A stretch of DNA of 64,000 nucleotides, from NCBI GenBank assembly GCA_046329575.1, contig JAXLUJ010000002.1, positions 354,961-418,960 of the forward strand, read 5' to 3'. Made by a program: the position numbers and the translations under genes. Shown piece by piece: positions 1 through 9,583 of the stretch. The number at the start of each line of letters is the position of its first letter. Positions within the stretch are counted from its first letter, which is position 1. This stretch comes from UBA1941 sp046329575 (GTDB lineage Bacteria > Bacteroidota > Bacteroidia > Chitinophagales > LD1). Under the pieces are notes generated by a model. The model was not told where the DNA came from. It made no database searches and worked only from the letters and a program-made list of their open reading frames with translations.

Positions 1-867
1 GTCTAACGTGATTCCGATTTGCTCTAAACCCAAACCTTCCGTATAGGCGCTTCTGCCCACCGCTACTAAACAATAATCGCCTTTAATTTCAACTGCCTCA
101 CCGTTTTTATTCTCGGCCGATACCGTAACCGTTTTCCCTTTGGCTACTGCGCCCTTTACCTTGTGCGATAGCAGAAACTCCATGCCTTCCTTTTTTAAAA
201 TGCGCTGTAACTCACGGCCTAAATCATCATCCATCGAAGGCATGATTTTATCGAGATATTCAATTACGGTAACTTTTGACCCTAAGCGCATATACACCGA
301 TCCCAATTCCAGGCCGATAATTCCCCCGCCAATCACCACCAAATGGGAAGGCACCTCCTGAAGTGAAAGCGCTTCGGTGCTGGTAATGATCCTTTTTTTA
401 TCAACAGGCAGGAAAGGAAGTTGCGTGGGCTTTGAGCCCGTAGCAATAATGGTTTTCTCTGTTTCAATTTCCTGTTTTTTGCCATCAGCGCCAACTATGG
501 CTATTTTGTTTTTGGCAACAAAAGAGGCCAAACCGGTAAATACATCAATCTTGTTCTTTTTCATCAGAAAAGTGATGCCATCGGAAGTTTGTTTTACCAC
601 TTCACCTTTGCGGTTCACCATTTTCTGAAAGTCAAGAGTAAGTTTTCCAGTGCCAATGCCAAATTCGGCAAAACGCTTCTCTGCATTATGATAATATTCC
701 GAAGCATCCAGTAAAGCTTTTGAAGGAATGCAGCCAACATTAAGGCAGGTGCCGCCCAAAGTATTGTACTTTTCGATAATAGCTACCTTCATTCCTAATT
801 GCGCACAGCGTATGGCCGCAATGTAACCTCCCGGGCCAGAACCAATAACCGTAACCTGATATGACAT
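1..867 (-). CDS. lpd: Dihydrolipoyl dehydrogenase (E3), 3' end outside window
   Basis: FAD-dependent E3 subunit of 2-oxoacid dehydrogenase complexes and the glycine cleavage system; it reoxidises dihydrolipoamide with NAD+. Reading down from the ATG at 867, the N-terminal FAD site GSGPGG (residues 9-14) is followed by the redox disulfide motif GGTCLNVGCIPSK, with Cys41 and Cys46. Further on comes a second Rossmann motif, GGGIIGLELG, for NAD. About 289 of roughly 465 residues are present; the C-terminal interface domain with the catalytic His lies beyond base 1. It is divergent from the TonB receptor gene across a 207-bp spacer. Confidence 0.95.
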   Translation of the reverse strand, partial: MSYQVTVIGSGPGGYIAAIRCAQLGMKVAIIEKYNTLGGTCLNVGCIPSKALLDASEYYHNAEKRFAEFGIGTGKLTLDFQKMVNRKGEVVKQTSDGITFLMKKNKIDVFTGLASFVAKNKIAIVGADGKKQEIETEKTIIATGSKPTQLPFLPVDKKRIITSTEALSLQEVPSHLVVIGGGIIGLELGSVYMRLGSKVTVIEYLDKIMPSMDDDLGRELQRILKKEGMEFLLSHKVKGAVAKGKTVTVSAENKNGEAVEIKGDYCLVAVGRSAYTEGLGLEQIGITLD

Positions 868-1074
868 ATTCTCGTTTTGGAACGCGAATGTAGAACGATT
901 TGCCGAAGTTCTAACCGAAGAAGGAGTTCATAGTGGACTGAGAACTTCCTCACAACCTTACCACTTTGTGGAAAACCCCGCTGATTTTCGTCTGCATCCC
1001 TGCTAATTCTTCCGAAGAAAATTACTTTTACCGTTTTTACTGAAACAAAACAGTCGTTCGTTTAAGATTATCTA
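868..1074. other. Divergent intergenic region lpd / TonB receptor
   Basis: A 207-bp AT-rich spacer that must hold the promoters of both divergent genes. I see no convincing promoter motif, hairpin or small ORF in it. Confidence 0.4.
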
Positions 1075-3897
1075 ATGGTCAGATTGCTATCTCTGTTTGT
1101 ATTGAATTTGTTGTTTTTGGGTAGCCAGGCGCAAACAGCTCTGGTGCGTGGAAAAATTACAGACGTTCCCAATGGAAACCCTGTAAATGGCGCTTTGGTT
1201 CGTGTAAAAGGAACTTCGGATGAAGCTTTTAGCGATACTACCGGGGCTTTTGCCTTACGAACCGCAGCCGGAGTGATACAACTCGAAGTTTTCTCTTCAT
1301 CATTTCCGTCGCCTGCTGTAGCACCTTTTTCAATTGTGGCCGGCAGCGAAACCACGCTAAATATTCCCATGAAAGGCGGAACTACCGAAGTTCCGGCTCC
1401 TCCTGCCGAAAGCAAACCTATTGCCACTGAGGCGGTCAGGAATTCGCCAACCGAAACGGAAGTGGTTCCGGCTCAGCAAATCGCTGCGCCGCCGGCTCCG
1501 TCCAAATCATCCACTACCATAGTATCGAATGGTAAAGGCAGTGTGGTAATCAAAGGAAAGGTAACCGATGAGCGCGATGGATCGGCTATGATTGGTGTGA
1601 ATGTAAAAATTAAGGGTACGTCGATTGGTATGAGTACCGATATGGATGGCGCTTTTCGCATCAATGCTAATGTGGGCTTTGTTCAGTTAGAAGCCACTTA
1701 TCTGGGCTATCAAACGCGGATGATTGATGTGCTTACGGTTAAAGAAGGGGAGGAGAAAATAGTTAACATCATTATGACCGATGCTGCCAAACAACTCGAT
1801 ATTGTGGTAGTAACCGGAAGTAAATATGAAAAGAAGTTGGGCGAAGAGGTGTCTTCAATGGAAGTATTGAAAGGCCAAAACTTAACACAGAGTTCACAAA
1901 CCGTGAATGAAGCCATGAACAAAGTTCCCGGTGTGAACATGTTGGGTAAAACCATTTCTATTCGCGGGGGAAGTGGATTTGCTGATGCTACCAGTAACCG
2001 CGTAATGGCGTTGCTGGATGAAATGCCTCTGATTAGTCCGGAAAATGGTGGAATCCGTTGGGCAACGCTTCCGGTTGAAGCCATCGAACAAATTGAATTG
2101 GTTAAAGGTGCCTCATCGGCGGCTTACGGATCATCGGCGCTCATTGGCTCGCTGAACATCCGCACCATTAACCCGAAAAAGGATGAACCTTTCAATAAAA
2201 TTTACACCAATGTAGGTGCCTATGCGCCTTATCAAAATCCGGAATGGACCTGGTTCTACAAGCGTTTCAAAAGTGGTGTAAAAATACCACCTGTTTTTGG
2301 AGGAGTAGCGTATGTACATGCCCGCAAATACGGCGATGTGGATGTGGTGTTCAATGGTGCGTATCAGGGTAATCAGGGGTATGCCTACAAACTGCGCAGC
2401 GAAAATGCGCGAGCCTTCCTGAAACTAAAGTACACACCACATAAGTTCGATCGGCTCACGGTAGGCGTGAACGCCAATTTCGCTTATGAAAAGTACGACG
2501 ATTTCTTTTTATACCAGAACTACCATGCTGATACGTTGCCTTCATATCTGCAAATTCCGGGCTATCGCTCAGGGGATAGTTTATTATTGTTTGCCACTCA
2601 CATTAAGGATAGCACCGATTTTACTAAATCCTATAGTGTGAATGTGGATCCTTATATCAACTTCTTTGATAAAAAAGATGGAAAGCATAGTTTGAAAGTT
2701 AGGTTCTATCATGTTACCAGCAACGGCACTTCGGGCGATACCAGTAAGTCGAACCAAATTTATGCCGAATACAGTTATAATCGCCGTTTCCGCGACCTGG
2801 ACATGAATGTTTCCACAGGTATATCAGGCTACTATACCAAGGTGAACAGCGTAACTTTTCATAACCGGATGGCTGCCAATGTTGGCGCCTACATCCAAGT
2901 GGAAAAGCGCTTTTTCAAGCGATTGATCATCACTGCCGGCGTGCGTTTAGATTATTTCAAACTAGATACTACAGCCTCACGCAACGAACTCGACTTTATT
3001 AATTGGGTGGGCCGCCGCGACAGCGCGCATTTGATCACAGCGCCGGTGAAACCATTATTCCGCATAGGCATCAATTATCAGCCGTTAGAAGGAACTTATA
3101 TCCGCGCTTCGTTCGGTCAGGGATACCGTTATCCTGCCATCGCAGAGAAGTTTGTGCAAACACCAAGAAGCGGCGCGTATGCCGTACCGAACTTCGGGTT
3201 GAAACCGGAAAGCGGCTGGAGCGCTGAATTAGGGATCAAGCAAGGCGTGAAAGTGAGCCGTTGGGTGTTTTATGCCGATCTGGTTGGTTATATCAACCGT
3301 TACCGAAATATGATTGAGTTTTTGAGCCTTACCGGTCCTTCACCGGTTCCGATTCCTAAGGAATATGAATTTGCCATCAAGGCGCAGGCTAAAAATTATA
3401 CCAAAGCACAAATCTGGGGAGTAGAGGTTTCTGCCATTGGTACAGGTAGCATTTTTGGTGTGCCGTTGAACTTTTTGGTGGGCTACACTTATATGAACCC
3501 TCGCAATCTGAATCCGGATCCAAAAGATTCTACTTCAAAATACCTGAACTTTAGGGTAGAACATGCTGCTAAGGCCGATATTCAAACGGTGTACAAAGGC
3601 GTGATTATCGGATTTACGGCAACCATTACCGGACCTATGCGCCGTATTGATCCCAACTATAACCTAACCGGCGTGTACAATTGGCGGAAAGAGCATGAAG
3701 GTAAAACCGATGTGGTGCTGGATGCGCGTTTGGGATATAACTATAAGGACATCTTTACCGGAACCTTTATCGTGAAAAATTTCACCAACCACGCTTATAC
3801 ATTGCGTCCGGGTTTTGTTGAACCTCCGGTAAACTTTACGCTGCAGCTTACTTATCACTGGGGGCAAATTTTTGGGAAAAAGAAGAAGGACGCCTAA
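1075..3897 (+). CDS. TonB-dependent receptor with two carboxypeptidase-like regulatory domains
   Basis: Outer-membrane active transporter, 940 aa. A signal peptide (residues 1-19, ending SQAQ) is followed by two beta-sandwich domains of the carboxypeptidase D regulatory type. The first is at about 22-95 and a second, better conserved one (KGKVTDERDGSAMIG) is at about 155-235. A linker rich in Pro, Ala and Ser separates them. The plug domain begins near VVVTGSKYEKK (about 245), and a beta-barrel fills the rest, ending in an aromatic-rich strand and a basic tail. Two regulatory domains in tandem is less common than one. No SusD partner is adjacent, so this is probably not a SusCD glycan pair; the substrate is unknown. 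The stop abuts the start of the next gene. Confidence 0.9.
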   Translation: MVRLLSLFVLNLLFLGSQAQTALVRGKITDVPNGNPVNGALVRVKGTSDEAFSDTTGAFALRTAAGVIQLEVFSSSFPSPAVAPFSIVAGSETTLNIPMKGGTTEVPAPPAESKPIATEAVRNSPTETEVVPAQQIAAPPAPSKSSTTIVSNGKGSVVIKGKVTDERDGSAMIGVNVKIKGTSIGMSTDMDGAFRINANVGFVQLEATYLGYQTRMIDVLTVKEGEEKIVNIIMTDAAKQLDIVVVTGSKYEKKLGEEVSSMEVLKGQNLTQSSQTVNEAMNKVPGVNMLGKTISIRGGSGFADATSNRVMALLDEMPLISPENGGIRWATLPVEAIEQIELVKGASSAAYGSSALIGSLNIRTINPKKDEPFNKIYTNVGAYAPYQNPEWTWFYKRFKSGVKIPPVFGGVAYVHARKYGDVDVVFNGAYQGNQGYAYKLRSENARAFLKLKYTPHKFDRLTVGVNANFAYEKYDDFFLYQNYHADTLPSYLQIPGYRSGDSLLLFATHIKDSTDFTKSYSVNVDPYINFFDKKDGKHSLKVRFYHVTSNGTSGDTSKSNQIYAEYSYNRRFRDLDMNVSTGISGYYTKVNSVTFHNRMAANVGAYIQVEKRFFKRLIITAGVRLDYFKLDTTASRNELDFINWVGRRDSAHLITAPVKPLFRIGINYQPLEGTYIRASFGQGYRYPAIAEKFVQTPRSGAYAVPNFGLKPESGWSAELGIKQGVKVSRWVFYADLVGYINRYRNMIEFLSLTGPSPVPIPKEYEFAIKAQAKNYTKAQIWGVEVSAIGTGSIFGVPLNFLVGYTYMNPRNLNPDPKDSTSKYLNFRVEHAAKADIQTVYKGVIIGFTATITGPMRRIDPNYNLTGVYNWRKEHEGKTDVVLDARLGYNYKDIFTGTFIVKNFTNHAYTLRPGFVEPPVNFTLQLTYHWGQIFGKKKKDA

Positions 3898-4662
3898 ATG
3901 CAACTTCATTTCCGCCAAAATGGAACGGGTTTTCCGCTGATAATTTTGCACGGATTGATGGGCTCGCTTGACAATTGGCAACAATTCTCAAAGCAAATGG
4001 GAGCTATGTTCTCGGTGTTTAGTGTTGATCAGCGCAATCACGGGCGTTCACCCTGGAGCAACGAATTTAACTACCGAATACTGTGTGAGGATATTCATGA
4101 GTTCTTCATGGCGCATCAAATTAGTAAGGCACATATATTGGGCCACTCGATGGGCGGAAAGGTGGCCATGCAATTTGCAATCAACTACCCAAAGCTTGTA
4201 GATAAATTAGTAGTGGTGGATGTGGCGCCGGTAGCCTATCCCGATCGGCATTCCCGAATTTTTGAAGCGCTGCTAGCCGTGCCAATTACTGAAATTTCTT
4301 CACGTGCCGATGCTGAAGGCATTATTCGCCGGTTCCTGCACGACGAGGGAACCATTCAGTTTCTCATGAAGGGGCTTTACCGAACTGATGAGCAACAATT
4401 CGCGTGGCGCTTTAATTTGAACGTTTTGAAGGAAAAGTATGATCAGGTAGCAGCCGGAATTTCGGGTAACGGAAACTTTCCCGGAAGAACATTGTTTGTA
4501 AACGGCGGCAACAGTGATTATGTATTGCCGGAGTATGCTGCAGTAATCGAAAAGTATTTTCCATTATATGAGGTAACTACTATACCCGGGGCCGGACATT
4601 GGGTTCATGCTGAACAGCCTCGGTTGTTTTATGATGCAGTAAGGAATTTTTTAGAAAGTTAA
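3898..4662 (+). CDS. Alpha/beta-fold hydrolase (YbfF-like esterase family)
   Basis: Cytoplasmic serine hydrolase of 254 aa with no signal peptide. The oxyanion-hole HG motif (LHGLMGS, about 18-24) precedes the nucleophile elbow GHSMGG with Ser84. The catalytic His is probably His234 in GHWVHAEQP, and an Asp in the NGGNSDYV segment is the likely third triad member. The layout matches small esterases such as E. coli YbfF; the real substrate cannot be read from sequence. The ATG follows the TonB receptor stop with no gap (TAAATG), so the two are very probably co-transcribed and translationally coupled. Confidence 0.85.
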   Translation: MQLHFRQNGTGFPLIILHGLMGSLDNWQQFSKQMGAMFSVFSVDQRNHGRSPWSNEFNYRILCEDIHEFFMAHQISKAHILGHSMGGKVAMQFAINYPKLVDKLVVVDVAPVAYPDRHSRIFEALLAVPITEISSRADAEGIIRRFLHDEGTIQFLMKGLYRTDEQQFAWRFNLNVLKEKYDQVAAGISGNGNFPGRTLFVNGGNSDYVLPEYAAVIEKYFPLYEVTTIPGAGHWVHAEQPRLFYDAVRNFLES

Positions 4663-4722
4663 CTTCAAAAAAATTGCTACTTCGCAAGGTGTTACCTCAC
4701 ATACGGTTAAATCCCATTAGTT

Positions 4723-7614
4723 ATGAAACGAATTCTGAGTTTAATTATTATCGCTTTAACTATGCAAAACAGTCAGGCGCAAGCCGTTATTGGTCACCAG
4801 GCACCAATTGTAGATCCATATAATGTGAAAGAATTCACACTGAAAAACGGACTGAAAGTGTTCATCAGCGTGAATCGGCAGCAACCTCGCATTCAAACCA
4901 TGATTGCCGTGAAAGCGGGCTCCAAGTTCGATCCGGCAACTACCACCGGCTTGGCGCACTATCTGGAACATATGATGTTCAAAGGTACTTCGCATTACGG
5001 AACTGTAAATTGGGAGCGTGAAAAAGTATTGCTGGACCGTATCAGTGATTTGTATGAGAAACATTTAAAAGAAACGAATCCTGAATTGAAAAAAGAACTG
5101 TATGCCGAAATTGACAAACTGAGCTTCGAAGCTTCAAAACTTGCCATTCCCAGCGAGTACGACAAAATGGTGGGTAGCATTGGCGCATCCGGCACGAACG
5201 CTTTTACCAGCAACGACATGACAGTGTATGTAAATGATATTCCTTCGAATGTGGTTGACAAATGGGCGAAACTGGAAGCCGAGCGGTTTAGTACGTTAGT
5301 GCTGCGGTTGTTTCATACCGAGTTGGAAACGGTGTACGAGGAGTTCAATCGCAATCAGGACGATGATATCCGGTGGAGCAGTTTTGCTGTGGACAGCCTG
5401 TTAATGCCCAACCATCCGTATGGAACGCAAACAACCATCGGTCTTGGCGAGCACCTGAAAAACCCGAGCATGGTAAATATTCACCGCTACTTTGACACCT
5501 ACTATCGTCCGAATAATGTTGCGGTGATTCTGGTGGGCGATGTAGATGAAAAAACGGCATTGGCTGCTCTCGAAAATACTTTTGGTAATTGGCAAGGTCG
5601 CGAAGTGCCGAAGTTTGTGATGGCTCCGCCGGTTCCGATCACTGAAGTAAAAACGGCTGAAGTGAAAGGCCCTACTAAAGAGCATGTTTACATCGGCTTT
5701 CGTTTTGCCGGCGCAGGCACACACGATGCACTGATGGCGCGCATGATCGATATGGTACTTTCCAATGGCGCGGCTGGCTTAATTGATATGAACATCATGC
5801 AAAAGCAAAAGGCCTTGGCGGCCAGTTCTTATGTGAATGATCTTCGCGATTACAGCATTTTTAAATTATATGGCGAGCCAAAGGCAGGTCAAACCCTGGA
5901 AGAGGTGAAGGACTTGCTGCTACAGCAAGTAGAAGCGGTGAAACGAGGTGAATTTGATGAAAATGTGCTGAGCGCGGTAATCACCAATATGCGTTTGCAG
6001 CAAATGTTGAATCGTGAAAAGAATAGTGCTGTGGCGGGTGAAATTATGTCGGCATTTGTAAAAGACATTCCATGGTTGAAAGAGGCGAATGAAATTGAAG
6101 AAATGGCTAAGATCACCAAGGCCGAACTGGTTCAATTTGCCAACGATAATTTCAAACAAAATTATGCGGTTTGTTATAAGCGTTCCGGTGCGCCAAACCG
6201 TCATAAAGTAGATAAGCCAAAGATTACACCAGTGGTTTTGAACAAAGATTCGATATCGGAATTCAAAAAGAATTTTGACGCTATTGCAACTACATCTATA
6301 AGCCCAAAGTTTCTGGATTTTAATAAGGACATTGAACATGGCACATTAAACACCGGAACAGCCATTCATCTTGTAAAGAATACTGTGAATAGGACGTTTT
6401 CGCTTACCTATTCCTATAATACAGGTAGCGACTACGACAAAGAACTTGCTGTGGCTGCCGAATATGCCGCATTGCTGGGAACCGATAAGCTATCGCTAAG
6501 CGAACTCAAAAAGGAGTTCTTTGCCATGGGTTTGTCCTACAGCATTAGTGTGGATCGCGATCGTATCAAAGTGAATTTACGTGGCCTGGAAGCCAACATG
6601 GACAAAGGGATGCAGTTGCTACACGATATGCTCCAAAATCTTAAAGCAGATGATCAGGTTTATGCTGCCTATGTGGGAGACCTGTTGAAACGCCGGGCAA
6701 ATGCGAAATTGAACAAAGGTGTAATTCTGCAGCGCGCTCTGATGAATTATGCTAAATACGGGCCTGAAAATCCGTTTACCAATATTTTAACTGAAGAACA
6801 ATTAAAGGCGGAAAAACCGGAAACCCTTCTGGCGAAATTGAAACAATCGCTTACCACGCCCGATGAAATCTTTTCTTACGGAACATATGATTTGAAAGCT
6901 ATTCAGCAGCGATGTGGTAACTATTTTACTGCTAAAGTTGCAGCCAAACAGCAGTTGCCTGCCTTTACTGAAAAGGAAATCGCGAAACCGGTGGTTTACT
7001 TCTGTAATTATGATATGAAACAGGCCGAAGTGGTAATGATGGCACGCGATGGAAAGTTCAATCGCGATCTTTTGCCCATGCTTACGCTTTACAACGATTA
7101 TTACGGCCAAGGGCTTAGCAGCATTCTGTTTCAGGAGGTGAGAGAAAAAATGGGACTGGCCTATGCGGTTAGCAGTTCTTATCAAATTCCTCCTACGGCG
7201 CTCGAATCACATTATCTGATAAATTATGTGGGAACTCAGGCTGATAAATTAAAAACTGCCCTGGAACAAATGGCAAATCTTCAAACCAATATGGTTACGG
7301 TGAACAAGCAGTTTGAAGGCGCCCGCACGTCTATCTCAAAAAACATTGAAAGTGATTGGCAGAATGGCGAAACACTTCTGGCCACGTATGAAAGGCAAAG
7401 AAAAAGAGGCATTAATGAGGACTTACGCCGCGAAATTTACAATAAAGTTAAAGTGGCCGGTTTAAACGATCTCAATTTATTCTTCACACAACATATTAAA
7501 GCAAAGCTATTTGCTTATCTGGTAATTGGTAAAAAAGAGAATATGGATTTCGAATTATTGAAATCGTTAGGTGAAGTAAAGGAATTATCGCTTCAGGAAG
7601 TTTTTGGCTATTAA
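4723..7614 (+). CDS. M16 family zinc peptidase, two-domain, secreted
   Basis: Periplasmic or envelope insulinase-like metallopeptidase, 963 aa. A signal peptide (residues 1-19, NSQAQ) precedes the inverted zinc motif HYLEH at 79-83, with His79 and His83 as ligands and Glu82 catalytic. The third ligand is a Glu in LETVYEEFNRN (about 202-207). The second half repeats the fold without the zinc motif and contains an SILFQEVREKMGLAYAVSS segment typical of the R/Y-bearing inactive C-terminal domain. The length fits pitrilysin-like fusions of two M16 halves. It starts 60 bp after the hydrolase and may share its transcript. Confidence 0.92.
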   Translation: MKRILSLIIIALTMQNSQAQAVIGHQAPIVDPYNVKEFTLKNGLKVFISVNRQQPRIQTMIAVKAGSKFDPATTTGLAHYLEHMMFKGTSHYGTVNWEREKVLLDRISDLYEKHLKETNPELKKELYAEIDKLSFEASKLAIPSEYDKMVGSIGASGTNAFTSNDMTVYVNDIPSNVVDKWAKLEAERFSTLVLRLFHTELETVYEEFNRNQDDDIRWSSFAVDSLLMPNHPYGTQTTIGLGEHLKNPSMVNIHRYFDTYYRPNNVAVILVGDVDEKTALAALENTFGNWQGREVPKFVMAPPVPITEVKTAEVKGPTKEHVYIGFRFAGAGTHDALMARMIDMVLSNGAAGLIDMNIMQKQKALAASSYVNDLRDYSIFKLYGEPKAGQTLEEVKDLLLQQVEAVKRGEFDENVLSAVITNMRLQQMLNREKNSAVAGEIMSAFVKDIPWLKEANEIEEMAKITKAELVQFANDNFKQNYAVCYKRSGAPNRHKVDKPKITPVVLNKDSISEFKKNFDAIATTSISPKFLDFNKDIEHGTLNTGTAIHLVKNTVNRTFSLTYSYNTGSDYDKELAVAAEYAALLGTDKLSLSELKKEFFAMGLSYSISVDRDRIKVNLRGLEANMDKGMQLLHDMLQNLKADDQVYAAYVGDLLKRRANAKLNKGVILQRALMNYAKYGPENPFTNILTEEQLKAEKPETLLAKLKQSLTTPDEIFSYGTYDLKAIQQRCGNYFTAKVAAKQQLPAFTEKEIAKPVVYFCNYDMKQAEVVMMARDGKFNRDLLPMLTLYNDYYGQGLSSILFQEVREKMGLAYAVSSSYQIPPTALESHYLINYVGTQADKLKTALEQMANLQTNMVTVNKQFEGARTSISKNIESDWQNGETLLATYERQRKRGINEDLRREIYNKVKVAGLNDLNLFFTQHIKAKLFAYLVIGKKENMDFELLKSLGEVKELSLQEVFGY

Positions 7615-7790
7615 TTGGGAAGGGGTTAAAAAAGATAAAGGCCGGCTTTCACCGACCTTATCAACCACTAAAACGCCATGAATCTTTATGGTAATTTACC
7701 TGTATGCTATTCTTTGTATCTACAAATATGAAGTTTTTTATGAATTCTAAAAATGAATGTCGGCAAAATCAGAGAAAGTTGCGGTAGAAA
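7615..7790. other. Convergent intergenic region
   Basis: A 176-bp spacer between the converging M16 gene and the LytTR regulator. An imperfect inverted repeat around 7633-7665 (GATAAAGGCCGG / CACCGACCTTATC) could act as a weak bidirectional terminator but has no clear T-run. Nothing else was recognised. Confidence 0.3.
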
Positions 7791-8486
7791 TCAACGTTTG
7801 TAAACGTTATAAAAGTTTTTCTCATAACTGCTGCTGAGTGGAAGCGCCGTTTCTCCAATGAAAATCACCTTATTCTTAATTTCTGAAATTTGATCAAGGG
7901 CCACAATGTAGCTGCGGTGAATGCGAACAAAATTAGCTGCAGATAATTTTTCCTGAACGGCTTTCATGGTTAATCGTGCCACAATTGGTTTTTTTAACCG
8001 GCTGTAAATCTTAATATAATCGTCCTGACTTTCAATAAATGATATTTCATTGCAGTTGATTTTAATTAATCCGTAATCAGCTTTAATAACTAAAAAAGAA
8101 TTAGGCGCTTCAACCGGGCGTTTTAATTTTAGTAATTCGGCTGCCTTATTAACCGCCTGTAAAAATCGTTCGTAGGTAAAAGGTTTGAGCAGATAATCAA
8201 CGGCGTTCAAATTGAAACTCTCTACGGCATATTCGCTATAGGCCGTTGTAAAAATCACGGCGTACTTGCCTTCCAGCTCTTTGTACAATTCAATACCTGA
8301 AATCGAAGGCATTCGAACATCCATAAACAACAGGTCGATTGACTGATCTTCCAAAAAATGCAAAGCTTCGCTAGGCCGGGTGAATTTGGCAATCAAATCA
8401 ACCCCCGGCGTTTGACCGCAAAAATGTTCCAGCACTTTTAGTGCCGGTGGTTCATCGTCAATGGCGATACAGCGTATGGGATTCAT
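7791..8486 (-). CDS. LytTR-family response regulator
   Basis: Two-component transcription factor, 231 aa. The receiver domain (1-120) has the acidic pocket Asp10-Asp11, phospho-acceptor Asp56 in LLFMDVRMP, Thr80/Thr81 and Lys101 in YLLKPF. The LytTR DNA-binding domain occupies about 132-231, with the VRIHRSYIVALDQI segment characteristic of the family. The start codon overlaps the stop of the upstream kinase by one base (TGATG), so the pair is an operon and the kinase is its cognate partner. Targets are unknown. Confidence 0.93.
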   Translation of the reverse strand: MNPIRCIAIDDEPPALKVLEHFCGQTPGVDLIAKFTRPSEALHFLEDQSIDLLFMDVRMPSISGIELYKELEGKYAVIFTTAYSEYAVESFNLNAVDYLLKPFTYERFLQAVNKAAELLKLKRPVEAPNSFLVIKADYGLIKINCNEISFIESQDDYIKIYSRLKKPIVARLTMKAVQEKLSAANFVRIHRSYIVALDQISEIKNKVIFIGETALPLSSSYEKNFYNVYKR

Positions 8487-9472
8487 CAGAGTTCTAATTT
8501 TAAGTGAACAGCAAATGTTTTCTTGCCGTTCTCGATTTTCAATTCGTGCTTTCCGGGGTAAAGTAACTCCAAACGATGGCGGGTATTTTCAATCCCTAAA
8601 CCGCTTTTTTCTTCGTCCTTCAACGTAACCCGCACCTTGTTATTCTCCACGCGCATGGTAACATACTGGCTGCTGATTTGAATGCTAATTTTAATACGGG
8701 AATCTTCCTCGGCATTCACTCCATGTTTGAATGCATTTTCAACGAAAGGAATCAACATGATTGGCGCTATTTTCTTGCCCGCTGCATCACCATCTACAAA
8801 AAATGAAATGTTGACCGTATGGCTGAATCGGTATTGTTGCAATTCTACGTAACTTCTGATGTAACTGATCTCTTTGTAAAGTAAAACTCGATCCTGGGTA
8901 GATTCGCTAATCACGTAGCGCATCATCCACGAAAGTTTTACCAACGCAGTTGCCGTATCATCTGATTTTTCTATTGCAAGCGAATAAATGCTATTTAAAG
9001 TATTGAAAAGAAAATGAGGATTAACCTGACCGCGCAAATAGGAAAGTTCGGCATGCAGCTTTTGCTGTTGGGTGTGGCGCCATTCTGAGTTGATGCGCCA
9101 GAACATGGATGCGAAAAGCGCTGTGAGGAACACAAAAAGCTGGTTTACATCTGCAATATGAATTCCCGGTATAGCAGTGAGATCGCCTCTGATTGGAAGA
9201 AGAGCCTGCGGTAGCATCAATACCACTATGGCTGTGAAAGTGGCCACCGCCGCATATTGTAGCTTCTTGTTCTGAAAATAAAATGCAGGAATCAGCACGA
9301 AATAGTTGAGGTAGAAAAATGCCAGAATAATGACGAAAGCCGTGAGATCACGCCACACCAACATCCTTGAAAAAAGGGTAACCTGATTAAACCTGCCTGG
9401 CGCTACAAAAAACGGTATAGCCAGAAAGAGGACGCAGCCAGTAACATGAATGATCCATTTCGGAATTTTCAT
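8486..9472 (-). CDS. LytS-like sensor histidine kinase (His_kinase family)
   Basis: Membrane sensor kinase, 328 aa from the ATG at 9472. That start is preferred to an upstream in-frame codon at 9508 because MKIPKW leads straight into the first membrane helix. Four hydrophobic segments lie at about 7-25, 43-65, 72-93 and 108-126. They are followed by a short coiled linker and the His_kinase motif LRGQVNPHFLFNTLNS with phospho-acceptor His153. The ATPase domain has N-box FVENAFKHG and G-box GLGIENTRHRL. There is no periplasmic sensing domain, so the signal is probably sensed in or near the membrane. It is divergent from fabG. Confidence 0.92.
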   Translation of the reverse strand: MKIPKWIIHVTGCVLFLAIPFFVAPGRFNQVTLFSRMLVWRDLTAFVIILAFFYLNYFVLIPAFYFQNKKLQYAAVATFTAIVVLMLPQALLPIRGDLTAIPGIHIADVNQLFVFLTALFASMFWRINSEWRHTQQQKLHAELSYLRGQVNPHFLFNTLNSIYSLAIEKSDDTATALVKLSWMMRYVISESTQDRVLLYKEISYIRSYVELQQYRFSHTVNISFFVDGDAAGKKIAPIMLIPFVENAFKHGVNAEEDSRIKISIQISSQYVTMRVENNKVRVTLKDEEKSGLGIENTRHRLELLYPGKHELKIENGKKTFAVHLKLEL

Positions 9473-9583
9473 AACTGAAAAATAGAAACATTGTGGCCAA
9501 TCACCCACAAAATCGGTAGGGTTAACCTTTTCATCGGTGTTGAAGAAGCGCGGCTTTTATCTTTCTTTGCACAAATTCGAATT

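Noticed and set aside
7633..7665. Terminator between the M16 and LytTR genes
   Set aside because: The inverted repeat is imperfect and no T-run follows on either strand.
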